Origin: Marinifilum sp.
GTDB lineage: Bacteria > UBA9089 > CG2-30-40-21
DNA length: 43,478 nt
Assembly (NCBI GenBank): GCA_020717845.1
Contig: DYDG01000009.1
Location: 1 to 43,478, forward strand
Direction: 5' to 3'
The notes below the pieces were generated by a model. That model ran no database searches. It was not told the origin of the DNA and saw nothing but the letters and a program-made list of their open reading frames with translations. Shown piece by piece: positions 23,256 to 31,442 of the stretch. The position numbers were made by a program, and so were the translations under genes. Position 1 is the stretch's first letter; every line of letters starts with the position of its first letter.

Positions 23256-24854
23256 ATGTCGACTCAATCACCAGATATATTGCCTCACAAAGTATTTATT
23301 TATGATACAACCCTTCGGGATGGAACACAGATGGAGGGGATTAATTTTTCTCTCGAGGATAAGCTACGGATTGCCAAAAGATTGGACCACCTTGGGGTTC
23401 ATTACATCGAGGGTGGCTGGCCTGGCTCAAATCCAAAGGATATCAGATTTTTTGAAGAGATGAAGAATGTCCAATTAACCTCTGCCAGGCTGACCGCATT
23501 TGGCAGCACCAGACGGGCAAAGATAGATGTCGATAAAGACCCAAATATTCAGGCATTGTTAGCCGCACAAACAGGGACAATCTGTATCTTTGGTAAAACA
23601 TGGGACTTGCATGTCAAAGAGGCATTAAATATTTTCTTGGAAGAAAACCTTGACATGATAAAGGAATCTGTTGCTTACTTAAAGAAACACAACAAAGAGG
23701 TTATCTATGATGCTGAGCATTTCTTTGACGGTTATAAGGCAAATCCAAGATATGCCTTAAGTACCCTTGAAACAGCTATGGATGCTGGGGCAGATACCAT
23801 AGTCCTCTGTGATACCAACGGTGGGAGTATTCCTCAGGAGATAGAAGCAGCTATTGTTATGGTTAAAAAGGTAGTTAAGATACCACTGGGTATCCATAGC
23901 CATAATGATTCTGACCTGGCTGTGGCAAATACTATTACTGCTGTTAAGATGGGGTGCTGTCATGTCCAGGGAACAATAAACGGATATGGTGAACGATGCG
24001 GAAATGCAAACCTATGCTCAATCATTCCTAACCTGAAGCTAAAGCTGGGGATTGATTGCATCTCAGATGAACAATTAAAAAACATTACTGAGGTTTCAAG
24101 GTATGTTTCTGAATTGGCTAATATGGTTCCACAGACACATCAGCCCTTTGTTGGGGCATCAGCCTTTGCTCATAAGGGAGGCATTCATGTAAGTGCGGTA
24201 AGAAAAAATCCGCTTACCTATGAACACATTCTGCCTGAATTGGTAGGAAATGCAAGAAAAATTCTTATCTCAGAGCTTGCTGGACAGAGCAGTATCCTGC
24301 ATAAGGCAGAAGAATACAAGATAGATCTGTCCAAAGATACTGAGGATGTAAAAAAGATATTGAATAAGGTAAAAGAGCTTGAGGATGAAGGGTATCAGTT
24401 TGAGGGAGCAGATGCCTCATTTGAACTGCTGATGAAAAAAACAGTGGGAGATTACAAGCCATTCTTCACCCTGAAAAGTTTTAGGATAATTGTAGAAAAA
24501 AATGGGCATGAAATGCTTAATTCAGAGGCAACCATAAAGGTAGAGGTTGATGATGAGGTAGAATATACCGTAGCTGAGGGTGATGGACCTGTAGATGCTC
24601 TGGACAAGGCATTGCGAGAGGCTCTGGAAGGGTTCTATCCTATCCTGAAAGGTGTTCACTTGACAGATTATAAGGTCAGGGTGCTTGATGCCAAGGATGG
24701 CACTGCAGCTAAGGTAAGGGTGTTGATCGAATCCTCAGATATTAACGAAACATGGAGCACGGTTGGAGTGTCTGAAAACCTGATCGAGGCATCTTATCAG
24801 GCATTAAGGGATAGTATTGAATATGTTTTGTATCGAAAGGGAACGAAAAAATAA
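23256..24854 (+). CDS. cimA: (R)-citramalate synthase
   Basis: 532 residues, as usual for the long CimA family. Motifs: [45 protein letters not shown], metal motif [15 protein letters not shown] and [14 protein letters not shown]-terminal LeuA-type regulatory dimer domain (about 395-525) follows. It condenses pyruvate with acetyl-CoA for isoleucine synthesis without threonine. [12 protein letters not shown]-like wording separates it from LeuA. AGGAG precedes the ATG. A LeuA-like gene start lies at the window edge. Confidence 0.93.
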   Translation: MSTQSPDILPHKVFIYDTTLRDGTQMEGINFSLEDKLRIAKRLDHLGVHYIEGGWPGSNPKDIRFFEEMKNVQLTSARLTAFGSTRRAKIDVDKDPNIQALLAAQTGTICIFGKTWDLHVKEALNIFLEENLDMIKESVAYLKKHNKEVIYDAEHFFDGYKANPRYALSTLETAMDAGADTIVLCDTNGGSIPQEIEAAIVMVKKVVKIPLGIHSHNDSDLAVANTITAVKMGCCHVQGTINGYGERCGNANLCSIIPNLKLKLGIDCISDEQLKNITEVSRYVSELANMVPQTHQPFVGASAFAHKGGIHVSAVRKNPLTYEHILPELVGNARKILISELAGQSSILHKAEEYKIDLSKDTEDVKKILNKVKELEDEGYQFEGADASFELLMKKTVGDYKPFFTLKSFRIIVEKNGHEMLNSEATIKVEVDDEVEYTVAEGDGPVDALDKALREALEGFYPILKGVHLTDYKVRVLDAKDGTAAKVRVLIESSDINETWSTVGVSENLIEASYQALRDSIEYVLYRKGTKK

Positions 24855-24883
24855 GTATCCAGGTGTTTGAGGGCAAACTCAAT

Positions 24884-24972
24884 AATAGAACACGGATGAC
24901 ACAGATTTGACGGATTTTCACAGATTTTTATCAGTGTTTATCCGTCTCATCCGTGTAAATCCGTGTTCTATT
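24884..24972. repeat. Inverted repeat AATAGAACACGGAT...
   Basis: Terminal arms AATAGAACACGGAT (24884-24897) and ATCCGTGTTCTATT (24959-24972) are perfect complements. The interior also carries ACAGATTTGACGG / CCGTCTCATCCGTG words. It is of the ACACGGAT...ATCCGTGT intergenic-repeat type seen in many bacteria. It may work as a terminator for cimA. Confidence 0.75.
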
Positions 24973-25226
24973 GCAAATTTTTATGTCTTTATGTTTCCCT
25001 CAACCACTGCCAAAATTCTTATCCCGTAACAGCCTGTTGACAATTTTCACATTTCGACTTTGCTCAATGACCACCTGCCACTTCTGGCAAACAATTCAAA
25101 ATCAATAGCAAACATTCCTCCCGTGTTTTTCCCTCAAATCCTGCACTTCTCATCTCCTTTAACAGTTGTCGCTTCAGGCATCAGAGCAAGATAATGTTAA
25201 AAAACGCAAGAAAAGATAAAATAACA
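24973..25226. other. Intergenic region with repeat word, no gene seen
   Basis: A short repeat at about 25023-25075 (CCGTAACAGCCTGTTGA and CATTTCGACTTTGCTCAATG) recurs at 39672, 39893 and 43417. On the minus strand about 33 codons before it (QLLKEMRSAGFEGKTREECL...) could be the end of a lost protein, but no start or family was recognised. Confidence 0.5.
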
Positions 25227-25255
25227 TTGACAAAATCAAAAAAATGTGGTATATA
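25227..25255 (+). promoter_or_regulatory. Sigma70-type promoter of the sugar transferase gene
   Basis: TTGACA (25227-25232), 17-base spacer, TATATA (25250-25255) with TGTGG before it. The track's ORF start at 25244 lies inside it, so translation must begin later. Confidence 0.7.
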
Positions 25256-25318
25256 TTAAGTGTAGACATTCAACAGTCGGCTATCAAGCGACTGATTATT
25301 ATAAATAAGGAGGCTATG

Positions 25319-25960
25319 ATGGAACAGGGATTTTACATGAAAAGAGGAAAAAGAGGTTTGGACGTCATGATTGCTGTCACGGGTTTGTTGATGTCGTTTC
25401 CGTTTTTTATAGTTATTCCTATCTTGATAAAATTGGTATCACCCGGTCCTATATTTTATAAACAGGAAAGGGTAGGGAAAAAGGGACAACTATTTCATGT
25501 CTATAAGTTTCGCACTATGATTAACGATGCAGAAAAACATACCGGCCCTGTAGAGGTTGTAACCAATGACTCAAGAATAATACCTTTTGGCAATTTATTA
25601 AGAGGGTTTGGTCTGGATGAAATTCCTCAATTCATTAATGTTTTGATAGGTGAAATGAGTGTGGTGGGACCAAGACCTGAGAGACCATTTGCAGTGGAAC
25701 AACATGAAATCCTTCAAGGAAAAAGATTGCACGTAAAACCAGGACTCTTTGGTCCATCTGAAATTCAATATGGTTTTTCAGATGATTCCCCTCATGTGAC
25801 GATAGCAGAAAAGGTATTCTGGGATTTGAAGTATGTTCATAAGCCTTCATTAGTGCATGACATACAGCTTATGTTTTTTGTAATGCTGAAGATAATGTTT
25901 CGTAAATATTGCTTTGCAGAGGTTCTTTATTGTCAAAACAAAAACCTTCCAATTTTATAA
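25319..25960 (+). CDS. Polyprenyl phosphate sugar-1-phosphate transferase
   Basis: About 213 residues, the short form without the multi-helix N-terminal half of WcaJ. One membrane helix (MIAVTGLLMSFPFFIVIPILI) is followed by the conserved catalytic region: KQERVGKKGQLFHVYKFRTM, then LDEIPQFINVLIGEMSVVGPRPERP. It transfers a sugar-1-phosphate from a nucleotide sugar to undecaprenyl phosphate, starting exopolysaccharide or O-antigen synthesis. ATGs at 25316 and 25319; the second has better spacing to AAGGAGG. Followed by a PEP-CTERM gene. Confidence 0.9.
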   Translation: MEQGFYMKRGKRGLDVMIAVTGLLMSFPFFIVIPILIKLVSPGPIFYKQERVGKKGQLFHVYKFRTMINDAEKHTGPVEVVTNDSRIIPFGNLLRGFGLDEIPQFINVLIGEMSVVGPRPERPFAVEQHEILQGKRLHVKPGLFGPSEIQYGFSDDSPHVTIAEKVFWDLKYVHKPSLVHDIQLMFFVMLKIMFRKYCFAEVLYCQNKNLPIL

Positions 25961-25990
25961 GGAAGGAAAATTATTAGAGGAGGCAGAACA

Positions 25991-26692
25991 ATGTTAAGGT
26001 TAACAGTAAGTTTTCTGATTGGAATGTTTCTTGTTTCTATGGCTACAGCTGAGACTATAAGTTATCAGCCAAAAAATGGTCTGGATACTATGATAATGAG
26101 TAAGGTAAAGACGACATATGGCAGTTATCCATATATCCAGATGGGAAGTAATGGTTGCAGTGATCTGGGTGGATTGCTCAGATATGATCCTATTGAGGTT
26201 AATATTCCCAAAAATGTAACGATTGAAAAAGCAACCCTGAGTATGTATCGAGTCTGTGGAAATAGCTTTAATGTTCCTGTTGGTGCCTACAGACTGACAG
26301 AGGATTGGAGTGAGGCAAAGGCTACTTATACTAATAATGGATATGGTCTTGCCTGGAGTGGCGGGGCGTATGCTCCTGATGTATATGACATAACCCTTGT
26401 TAATGGCAAACAGCAGTGGTATGACTGGGACATTACCTCAATGGTTCAGACATGGACAAATGAAACAAACAAGAATTATGGTGTGCTGTTGAGGGAAGAA
26501 AATGGTGGTCCGGCTGGATATGTAAGTTTTGTTTCCAGCGATAATAGCTGTATGGGTCAAAAGTATGCTCCTAAGTGGGATATTACCTATTCTGTTGAAC
26601 CAGATGCGGTTCCCGAACCATGCACCCTGCTTCTTCTGGGAAGCGGGCTTGTAGGTATGATAGGGGCAGTCACAAGAAGGAAGAGGCAGTAA
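25991..26692 (+). CDS. Secreted DNRLRE-type protein with PEP-CTERM sorting signal
   Basis: 233 residues: signal peptide (VSFLIGMFLVSMATA), a DNRLRE-like beta domain (YPYIQMGSNG, GLLRYDP, ATLSMYRV, EDWSEAKATYTN, WYDWDITSMVQTW, NYGVLLREE), then a C-terminal tripartite signal: VPEPCTLLLLGSGLVGMIG and RRKRQ. PEP-CTERM proteins are cut and anchored or released by an exosortase, typically in organisms making exopolysaccharide. No exosortase gene is present here. GAGGAGG lies upstream. 30 bases after the sugar transferase, probably cotranscribed. Confidence 0.9.
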   Translation: MLRLTVSFLIGMFLVSMATAETISYQPKNGLDTMIMSKVKTTYGSYPYIQMGSNGCSDLGGLLRYDPIEVNIPKNVTIEKATLSMYRVCGNSFNVPVGAYRLTEDWSEAKATYTNNGYGLAWSGGAYAPDVYDITLVNGKQQWYDWDITSMVQTWTNETNKNYGVLLREENGGPAGYVSFVSSDNSCMGQKYAPKWDITYSVEPDAVPEPCTLLLLGSGLVGMIGAVTRRKRQ

Positions 26693-26786
26693 CTGATAGT
26701 TCTCAAATAAAATGCTGAAGATGAAAGAAACGACATCGCAACAATAATGTTACAGTAATTATGGCTGCAAGAAATGTAGAAGGCTG

Positions 26787-26815
26787 AAGGCAAGGGTAAT
26801 TAATACCCTTGCCTT
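26787..26815. terminator. Bidirectional terminator hairpin
   Basis: AAGGCAAGGGTA-ATTAA-TACCCTTGCCTT, a perfect 12-bp stem between the converging PEP-CTERM and macrodomain genes, overlapping the macrodomain stop. No long U-run follows. Confidence 0.6.
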
Positions 26816-27414
26816 TGGTGTTTATCAGACACTTTACCTGCCTGAATAGCTGCATTTGATCTCACTGCCTCGGCATAGGCATCAAACACACTTGAGTTAA
26901 ACAGAACAAATCTTATCACTAAAGGTATATAGCAATACGTCTCTATTAAAGAATTCATAATAGCATTAACAGCCACTGGAGCAGCAAGGTTTAGCGGATA
27001 TCCATAGGCACCGGTACTGATAGATGGGAAGGATATGGATCGACATCCATTGGCTATGGCTATCTTCAGGCTTTCGAGATAACAACTGGCAAGTATTTCT
27101 GGTTCATTCTTGTCACCGCCATGCCATATTGGACCAACAGTATGGATAACAAACCTGGCCTTCATATTGCCGGCAGTAGTGATTACTGCCTGACCAGCAG
27201 GGAGCTGACCTATTTTTGCCCGAATCTTTTTACACTCCTCCAGTATCTCTGGACCACCTGCTCGATGGATAGCACCGTCCACCCCTCCACCGCCCATAAG
27301 CCCGGAATTAGCCGCATTAACAATCGCATCTGTTGTCTCCTGCGTTATATCTCCCTCAACTAAGCTAAAAACTGACTGATTAACTTTTTTTTCCATCTTT
27401 TCCATATCTATCAT
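26800..27414 (-). CDS. Macrodomain protein (ADP-ribose/O-acetyl-ADP-ribose hydrolase type)
   Basis: About 204 residues. Macrodomain motifs of the YmdB/MacroD class: GDITQETTDAIVNAANSGLMGGGGVDGAIHRAGG near the start, HTVGPIWHGG in the middle and SISFPSISTGAYGYPL as the phosphate loop. It binds or hydrolyses ADP-ribose groups; substrate unknown. AGGAG lies about 11 bases before the ATG. A MITE-like element starts 20 bases upstream and could supply promoter parts. Confidence 0.92.
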   Translation of the reverse strand: MIDMEKMEKKVNQSVFSLVEGDITQETTDAIVNAANSGLMGGGGVDGAIHRAGGPEILEECKKIRAKIGQLPAGQAVITTAGNMKARFVIHTVGPIWHGGDKNEPEILASCYLESLKIAIANGCRSISFPSISTGAYGYPLNLAAPVAVNAIMNSLIETYCYIPLVIRFVLFNSSVFDAYAEAVRSNAAIQAGKVSDKHQRQGY

Positions 27415-27433
27415 AATCTGTAAACACTCCTAC

Positions 27434-27563
27434 TGTCGCGTCAAGCTTAATCTGTCGCATGTAGTAGAGACGCGATTAATCGCGTCTCTACATTGGGAAA
27501 AGGCAGGGACAAGCCCTGCAGCTACATTAATAAACCATTTGACACTTGAGACTTGACACGACA
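27434..27563. mobile_element. MITE-like element, copy 1
   Basis: 130 bp with terminal inverted repeats TGTCGCGTCAAG / CTTGACACGACA. Flanked directly by CTAC on both sides, a possible 4-bp target duplication. Inside are a perfect 28-bp palindrome with GTAGAGACGCG arms (27464-27491) and the module GGCAGGGACAAGCCCTGCAG. No coding capacity. Copy 2 is at 33553-33699. Confidence 0.75.
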
Positions 27564-27699
27564 CTACTGTGCCTTGTCCGTCTCTGTGATAAATTCTTGT
27601 TTGCACTGGTTAAATTATATCACGAATTTGAATTTTTGCCAAGAAGTATTTCTTCCATATTTTTTCACTGACTCGTCATGGATAACACAAGGAAATATA
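27564..27699. other. Intergenic stretch before etfA
   Basis: Between the MITE-like element and the etfA promoter. No gene or strong signal seen. Confidence 0.5.
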
Positions 27700-27728
27700 T
27701 TGACAAAACACAAATGTTATGATATAAC
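27700..27728 (+). promoter_or_regulatory. Sigma70-type promoter of etfA-purF
   Basis: TTGACA (27700-27705), 17-base spacer, TATAAC (27723-27728) with extended TGA. It lies 38 bases upstream of the etfA ATG. Confidence 0.7.
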
Positions 27729-27766
27729 TATAACCATTAAAAAAAATATCAAAAGAGGTGTTTGGA

Positions 27767-28948
27767 ATGGGGATTTCTGTATTAAAAGAAAAATGTATTG
27801 GTTGCGAAGCCTGTCTCTCGTCCTGTCCGTTTGGGATAATCCAGATGGAGGACGATATAGCCATGATTGGAGAGGGGTGCAGCCTGTGCGGCAGTTGTGT
27901 TGATGTCTGCCCGGTAGAGGCAATTGTTATCGAAAGAGAAACCCCTGCTGAGAAAATGAGCGGATATAAAGGGGTCTGGGTGTTTGCTGAGCATCGGGAT
28001 AATAGATTGGTCTCAGTAACCTATGAACTTGTCTCTGCTGGAAGGGTATTGGCAGATAAGCTTAATCAAAGGTTGGGTGTAGTCTTGATAGGCAAGGATG
28101 TTTCAGGATTTGCTCAGGAATTGATTGGTTATGGAGCAGATGAGGTTTATGTTGCAGAGGATCCATTGCTTGAGTCTTATTCAGATGACGGCTATACAAA
28201 GGTTATGGTTGACCTGATAAGGAAGCATAAACCAGAGATTCTTCTGATAGGGGCAACAATTGTCGGCAGGTCATTATCTCCCAGGGTTGCTGCCCGCCTG
28301 CAAACAGGCTTAACCGCAGACTGTACTGGATTGGATATAGATGAGAATAACAACCTGCTTCAGACAAGGCCAGCCTTTGGCGGGAATATTATGGCTACTA
28401 TTATTTCTCCAAATACACGCCCACAAATGGCTACTGTGCGGCCAAAGGTGATGAAAAAGGCTGAATTTAATCCAGATAGAGCCGGAACAATAATTCCAGT
28501 AGAGGTTAATCTTTCTTCTGGAGATATTCACACCAGAATATTAGAGGTGGTTAAAGAGGTAAAGGAAAGGGTAAACCTGGATGAGGCAGAGATAATTGTA
28601 TCTGGTGGCAGAGGGCTGCAGAACAAGGAAAACTTCAAGCTGATCAGGGAATTGGCTGATGTCCTGAATGGAACGGTTGGCGCTTCTCGGGCAGCAGTAG
28701 ATGCTGAATGGATATCCCATCATCATCAGGTTGGACAGACAGGCAAAACCGTTTGTCCAAAGCTTTATATCGCCTGCGGCATATCTGGGGCAATCCAGCA
28801 TTTAGCCGGTATGCAGTCAAGTGATTGCATTGTCGCTATCAATAAAGACCCTGATGCCCCAATCTTTGATGTAGCCACATACGGAATAGTCGGCGATCTC
28901 TTTGAGGTTGTGCCCAAATTAATCTCAAGATTAAGCGAGACGGTGTAA
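27767..28948 (+). CDS. etfA: Electron transfer flavoprotein alpha subunit with N-terminal 2[4Fe-4S] ferredoxin
   Basis: 393 residues from the ATG at 27767 (AGAGG 8 bases upstream; the track opens at an in-frame GTG). A ferredoxin domain (CIGCEACLSSCP, CSLCGSCVDVCP) is fused before the EtfA nucleotide-binding and FAD domains (LLIGATIVGRSLSPRVAARL, SGGRGL, GASRAAVDAEW, QVGQTGKTVCPKLYIACGIS). Such fused forms occur in electron-bifurcating or ferredoxin-linked ETFs of anaerobes. The partner etfB, normally adjacent, is not next to it; purF follows after 3 bases. Confidence 0.92.
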   Translation: MGISVLKEKCIGCEACLSSCPFGIIQMEDDIAMIGEGCSLCGSCVDVCPVEAIVIERETPAEKMSGYKGVWVFAEHRDNRLVSVTYELVSAGRVLADKLNQRLGVVLIGKDVSGFAQELIGYGADEVYVAEDPLLESYSDDGYTKVMVDLIRKHKPEILLIGATIVGRSLSPRVAARLQTGLTADCTGLDIDENNNLLQTRPAFGGNIMATIISPNTRPQMATVRPKVMKKAEFNPDRAGTIIPVEVNLSSGDIHTRILEVVKEVKERVNLDEAEIIVSGGRGLQNKENFKLIRELADVLNGTVGASRAAVDAEWISHHHQVGQTGKTVCPKLYIACGISGAIQHLAGMQSSDCIVAINKDPDAPIFDVATYGIVGDLFEVVPKLISRLSETV

Positions 28949-28951
28949 TCT

Positions 28952-30355
28952 ATGCGTGAAGAATGTGGAATATTTGGAATATGGAAGCATCCCGAGCAGG
29001 ATGCTTGTGTTGCAACAGGGGAGCATGATGCCTTATCAGCAGCAAGGTTGACATACCTTGGCTTATTTGCCCTGCAGCATCGTGGACAGGAGAGTGCCGG
29101 GATAACCTCTCTTCAGGAAGGCAAGCTGAAAACTATTAAAGGGATGGGTCTTGTCTCAGAGGTTTTTTCGACCCAGAACATTGAGACCTTTCCTGGAACA
29201 GCAGCCATTGGTCATGTGCGATATTCTACTACAGGCTCGTCGATATTAGAAAATGCCCAGCCAATCAGTGTTACCTATGCCGGTGGACAACTTTCGGCTG
29301 CTCATAATGGAAATCTTGTAAATACTGACCTGCTTCGAGAAATTCTGGAGAGGCAAGGGGCTGTCTTTCAAACAACATCTGATAGTGAGGTTATTATCCA
29401 GACTATTGTTTCTCATACTGCCTCTTGTGACTTGTATCAAGGAATTATCAGAGCCATTTCTTCTATCAAAGGTGCTTATGCCCTTATTCTCCTGACAAAC
29501 AATGAATTGATTGGCATAAGGGATGAGTTTGGATTCAGACCGCTATGTATAGGAAAGCTGAACAACAGCTTTGTCCTTGCCTCAGAAAGCTGTGCCCTGG
29601 ATATTATCGGTGCAGAATACATAAGAGAGGTAGAGCCTGGAGAGATAGTTATTATTAATAATTCTGGCATAACCTCTCAGAAACCTGCGAAACAGCCAGA
29701 AAGGTATAAGCAATGTGTTTTTGAATACATCTACTTTGCCAGACCAGACAGCAAGGTATTTGGTAAAAGCGTGTATGATGTCCGCAAACAAAGCGGCAGA
29801 TACTTAGCTAAGGAATCACCTGTATCAGCAGATGTGATTATTCCTATTCCTGATTCAGGTGTGTCTGCAGCCCTGGGATATGCAGAGGCGTGTGGGATTA
29901 AATATGAACTTGGGTTAATCAGAAATCACTATGTTGGTCGGACATTTATTAATCCAAAGCAGTCTATCAGAGAGTTTGGGGTTTCCATGAAGTTGAACCC
30001 GGTAAGAGAGATTATTGCCGATAAAAGGGTGCTTTTGGTGGATGATTCTATCGTTCGAGGCACTACCTGTAAAAAGATAATAAAAATGATTCGGAATGCC
30101 GGGGCAAAAGAGGTGCACCTGAGAATAAGCTCTCCGCCAATCAAGCATTCATGCTTCTATGGTGTAGATACACCAGACCCTGCAGAATTGATTGCCTCAA
30201 CCCATAGCCTTGAGGAGATAAGAGATTTTATTGGGGTAGACAGCCTTAGTTATTTGAGTATCGAAAATCTTCTGTCTGCTGCTTCATCATCTATCGAAAA
30301 TGATAGATTTTGCACAGCATGTTTTGATGGTGCATATCCTATTCTACAAGGATAA
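28952..30355 (+). CDS. purF: Amidophosphoribosyltransferase
   Basis: 467 residues. A short propeptide MREE precedes the catalytic Cys (CGIFGIW). The glutaminase domain (ALQHRGQESAGI, IGHVRYSTTGSS, AHNGNL) is followed by the PRTase domain with PRPP loop VLLVDDSIVRGTT. It makes phosphoribosylamine, first step of purine synthesis. Near residues 12-30 lies an extra segment (KHPEQDACVATGEHDALS) not usual in bacterial PurF; its DNA is a palindrome like the GCAAGCATCC repeats. It follows etfA closely, probably cotranscribed. The DruA-like remnant begins straight after its stop. Confidence 0.93.
   Translation: MREECGIFGIWKHPEQDACVATGEHDALSAARLTYLGLFALQHRGQESAGITSLQEGKLKTIKGMGLVSEVFSTQNIETFPGTAAIGHVRYSTTGSSILENAQPISVTYAGGQLSAAHNGNLVNTDLLREILERQGAVFQTTSDSEVIIQTIVSHTASCDLYQGIIRAISSIKGAYALILLTNNELIGIRDEFGFRPLCIGKLNNSFVLASESCALDIIGAEYIREVEPGEIVIINNSGITSQKPAKQPERYKQCVFEYIYFARPDSKVFGKSVYDVRKQSGRYLAKESPVSADVIIPIPDSGVSAALGYAEACGIKYELGLIRNHYVGRTFINPKQSIREFGVSMKLNPVREIIADKRVLLVDDSIVRGTTCKKIIKMIRNAGAKEVHLRISSPPIKHSCFYGVDTPDPAELIASTHSLEEIRDFIGVDSLSYLSIENLLSAASSSIENDRFCTACFDGAYPILQG
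28985..29006. repeat. Palindrome inside the purF coding region
   Basis: AAGCATCC-CGAGCA-GGATGCTT. The 12-mer AGCAGGATGCTT is shared with the GCAAGC repeat units at 6256-6414. Confidence 0.6.
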
Positions 30356-30357
30356 AA

Positions 30358-30721
30358 GGCTTTGTTGTCAGACGCAATTATCTGTCGCGGCAAGTATGCG
30401 AGTGGCTGGATTGGCGTTCGTCGAGAGGAGGCTGGCAGGAGGGCAGTTGTCGTAAGTCCTTGGCCGAGTTGAATCGGCGTAGGGTGTGGAGTGTGGGGCA
30501 TTAAACCTTCCACCTGTTGGGGAGTATGCCTTCCAGAGGCATAAGGGGGTTTCTGCAGAGTAGACTCTCCTCTGCTTTCGTGCTCGTTGGCCAAAATAGG
30601 CCCGATAGAGGTACTGCCTGTAACAAGCCGATATTGCCGACATTCACAGATATGGCGAGCCTTGTTGGAAAAGTATCATTATCTGGGCAGTGTATCACCC
30701 TGTGATGCACAGCTACGTTAG
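30358..30721 (+). pseudogene. Decayed DruA/DUF4338-family gene (N-terminal part)
   Basis: Not in the ORF track as a gene because it is broken. One frame from 30358 reads RNYLSRQVCEWLDWRSSRGG and WQEGSCRKSLAELNRR before a stop. After a frameshift, another reads NLPPVGEYAFQRHKGG, then IGPIEVLPVTSRYCRHSQIW, RALLEKYHYLGSVSPCDAQL, then a TAG. The order (CEW.DWR.., SCR..L..L.RR, LPP, LVTS, W..L...YHYLG, AQLR) matches the start of DruA-type DUF4338 proteins, which include Druantia component A and many stand-alone copies. The C-terminal majority is missing. The stretch is visibly richer in G and C than its neighbours, suggesting transfer. Confidence 0.6.
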
Positions 30722-30769
30722 TCCACAGCGCGGAAGTAACAGAGTATATGAGCAAGATAAACTTGTTTT

Positions 30770-30815
30770 GAATTCCGCATTCTCAGTTCCGTCTCAGTTC
30801 CGTATTCCGCATTTG
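30770..30815. repeat. TTCCGCATTCTCAGTTCCG word cluster
   Basis: Repeated words of the AATGCGGAA family directly upstream of the unknown membrane protein gene. Confidence 0.55.
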
Positions 30816-30833
30816 ATTTATAGGTAAACAAAC

Positions 30834-31442
30834 ATGATTAACGCAATATTAGTTCTTAGTATTCCATTTATTATTATCGTTGTAATGGTTATTGTTACCA
30901 TTCATCGGACTGATACCTCGGATATAAAAATAGGGAAAATGGGGAATGTGAAGCAAGCTGTTGAGGTAGGAGCAATTGGCGGCTTGGTTGTGGTCATAGC
31001 CATTTGTGCTGTCTTTTTGTATTTTCTTATGATTCCTCCAATTCCCCAAATAGAGATAGGCCATGTAGATAAAAATACGGCTAAGGGAATTATCTGCTCG
31101 AAAGGCAAAATAAACTGCCTGTTTAATCCATTTTACAACCTATTATACAGGGTTGGGGTTTATGTCGAACATCCTGATAAACCAGGTGTCCTATCTCGGG
31201 TTAAAAAGAATGTCCTTAAACTGAACTGGTGGACTGGAGAGTGGAATGTTCAGGCAATGAATATTAGGAAATCAGATACGGTTCATGTTTTGCTGATTAA
31301 GAGGGATGCTGTAAAAAATAATACCTATCATAATAAACTTGAAAAAGAAAAGGGCTATTTTATGTTTGAGGATGAACAAATCCCTTATGGGAAAGACGAA
31401 GAGGCAGAGATTATTAATTATGATGCCAGGGTGTTGGAGTAG
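30834..31442 (+). CDS. Hypothetical two-helix membrane protein
   Basis: 202 residues, not recognised. An N-terminal membrane helix (AILVLSIPFIIIVVMVIVTI, about 4-23), a second at about 46-68 (GAIGGLVVVIAICAVFLYFLMI), then a soluble C-terminal domain of about 130 residues with WWTGEWNVQAMNI and a charged tail. AGGTAA precedes the ATG by about 7 bases. It overlaps the convergent nnr gene end by 25 bases. No domain, motif or neighbour gives a function. Length, ribosome site and membrane pattern argue it is real. Confidence 0.75.
   Translation: MINAILVLSIPFIIIVVMVIVTIHRTDTSDIKIGKMGNVKQAVEVGAIGGLVVVIAICAVFLYFLMIPPIPQIEIGHVDKNTAKGIICSKGKINCLFNPFYNLLYRVGVYVEHPDKPGVLSRVKKNVLKLNWWTGEWNVQAMNIRKSDTVHVLLIKRDAVKNNTYHNKLEKEKGYFMFEDEQIPYGKDEEAEIINYDARVLE

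Noticed and set aside
25090-25200. 33-codon minus-strand C-terminal remnant
   Set aside because: Reads well as protein but no family was recognised and a stop precedes it.
30250-30755. Three overlapping minus ORFs after purF
   Set aside because: Antisense of the GC-rich DruA-like remnant; the plus-strand reading matches a family.
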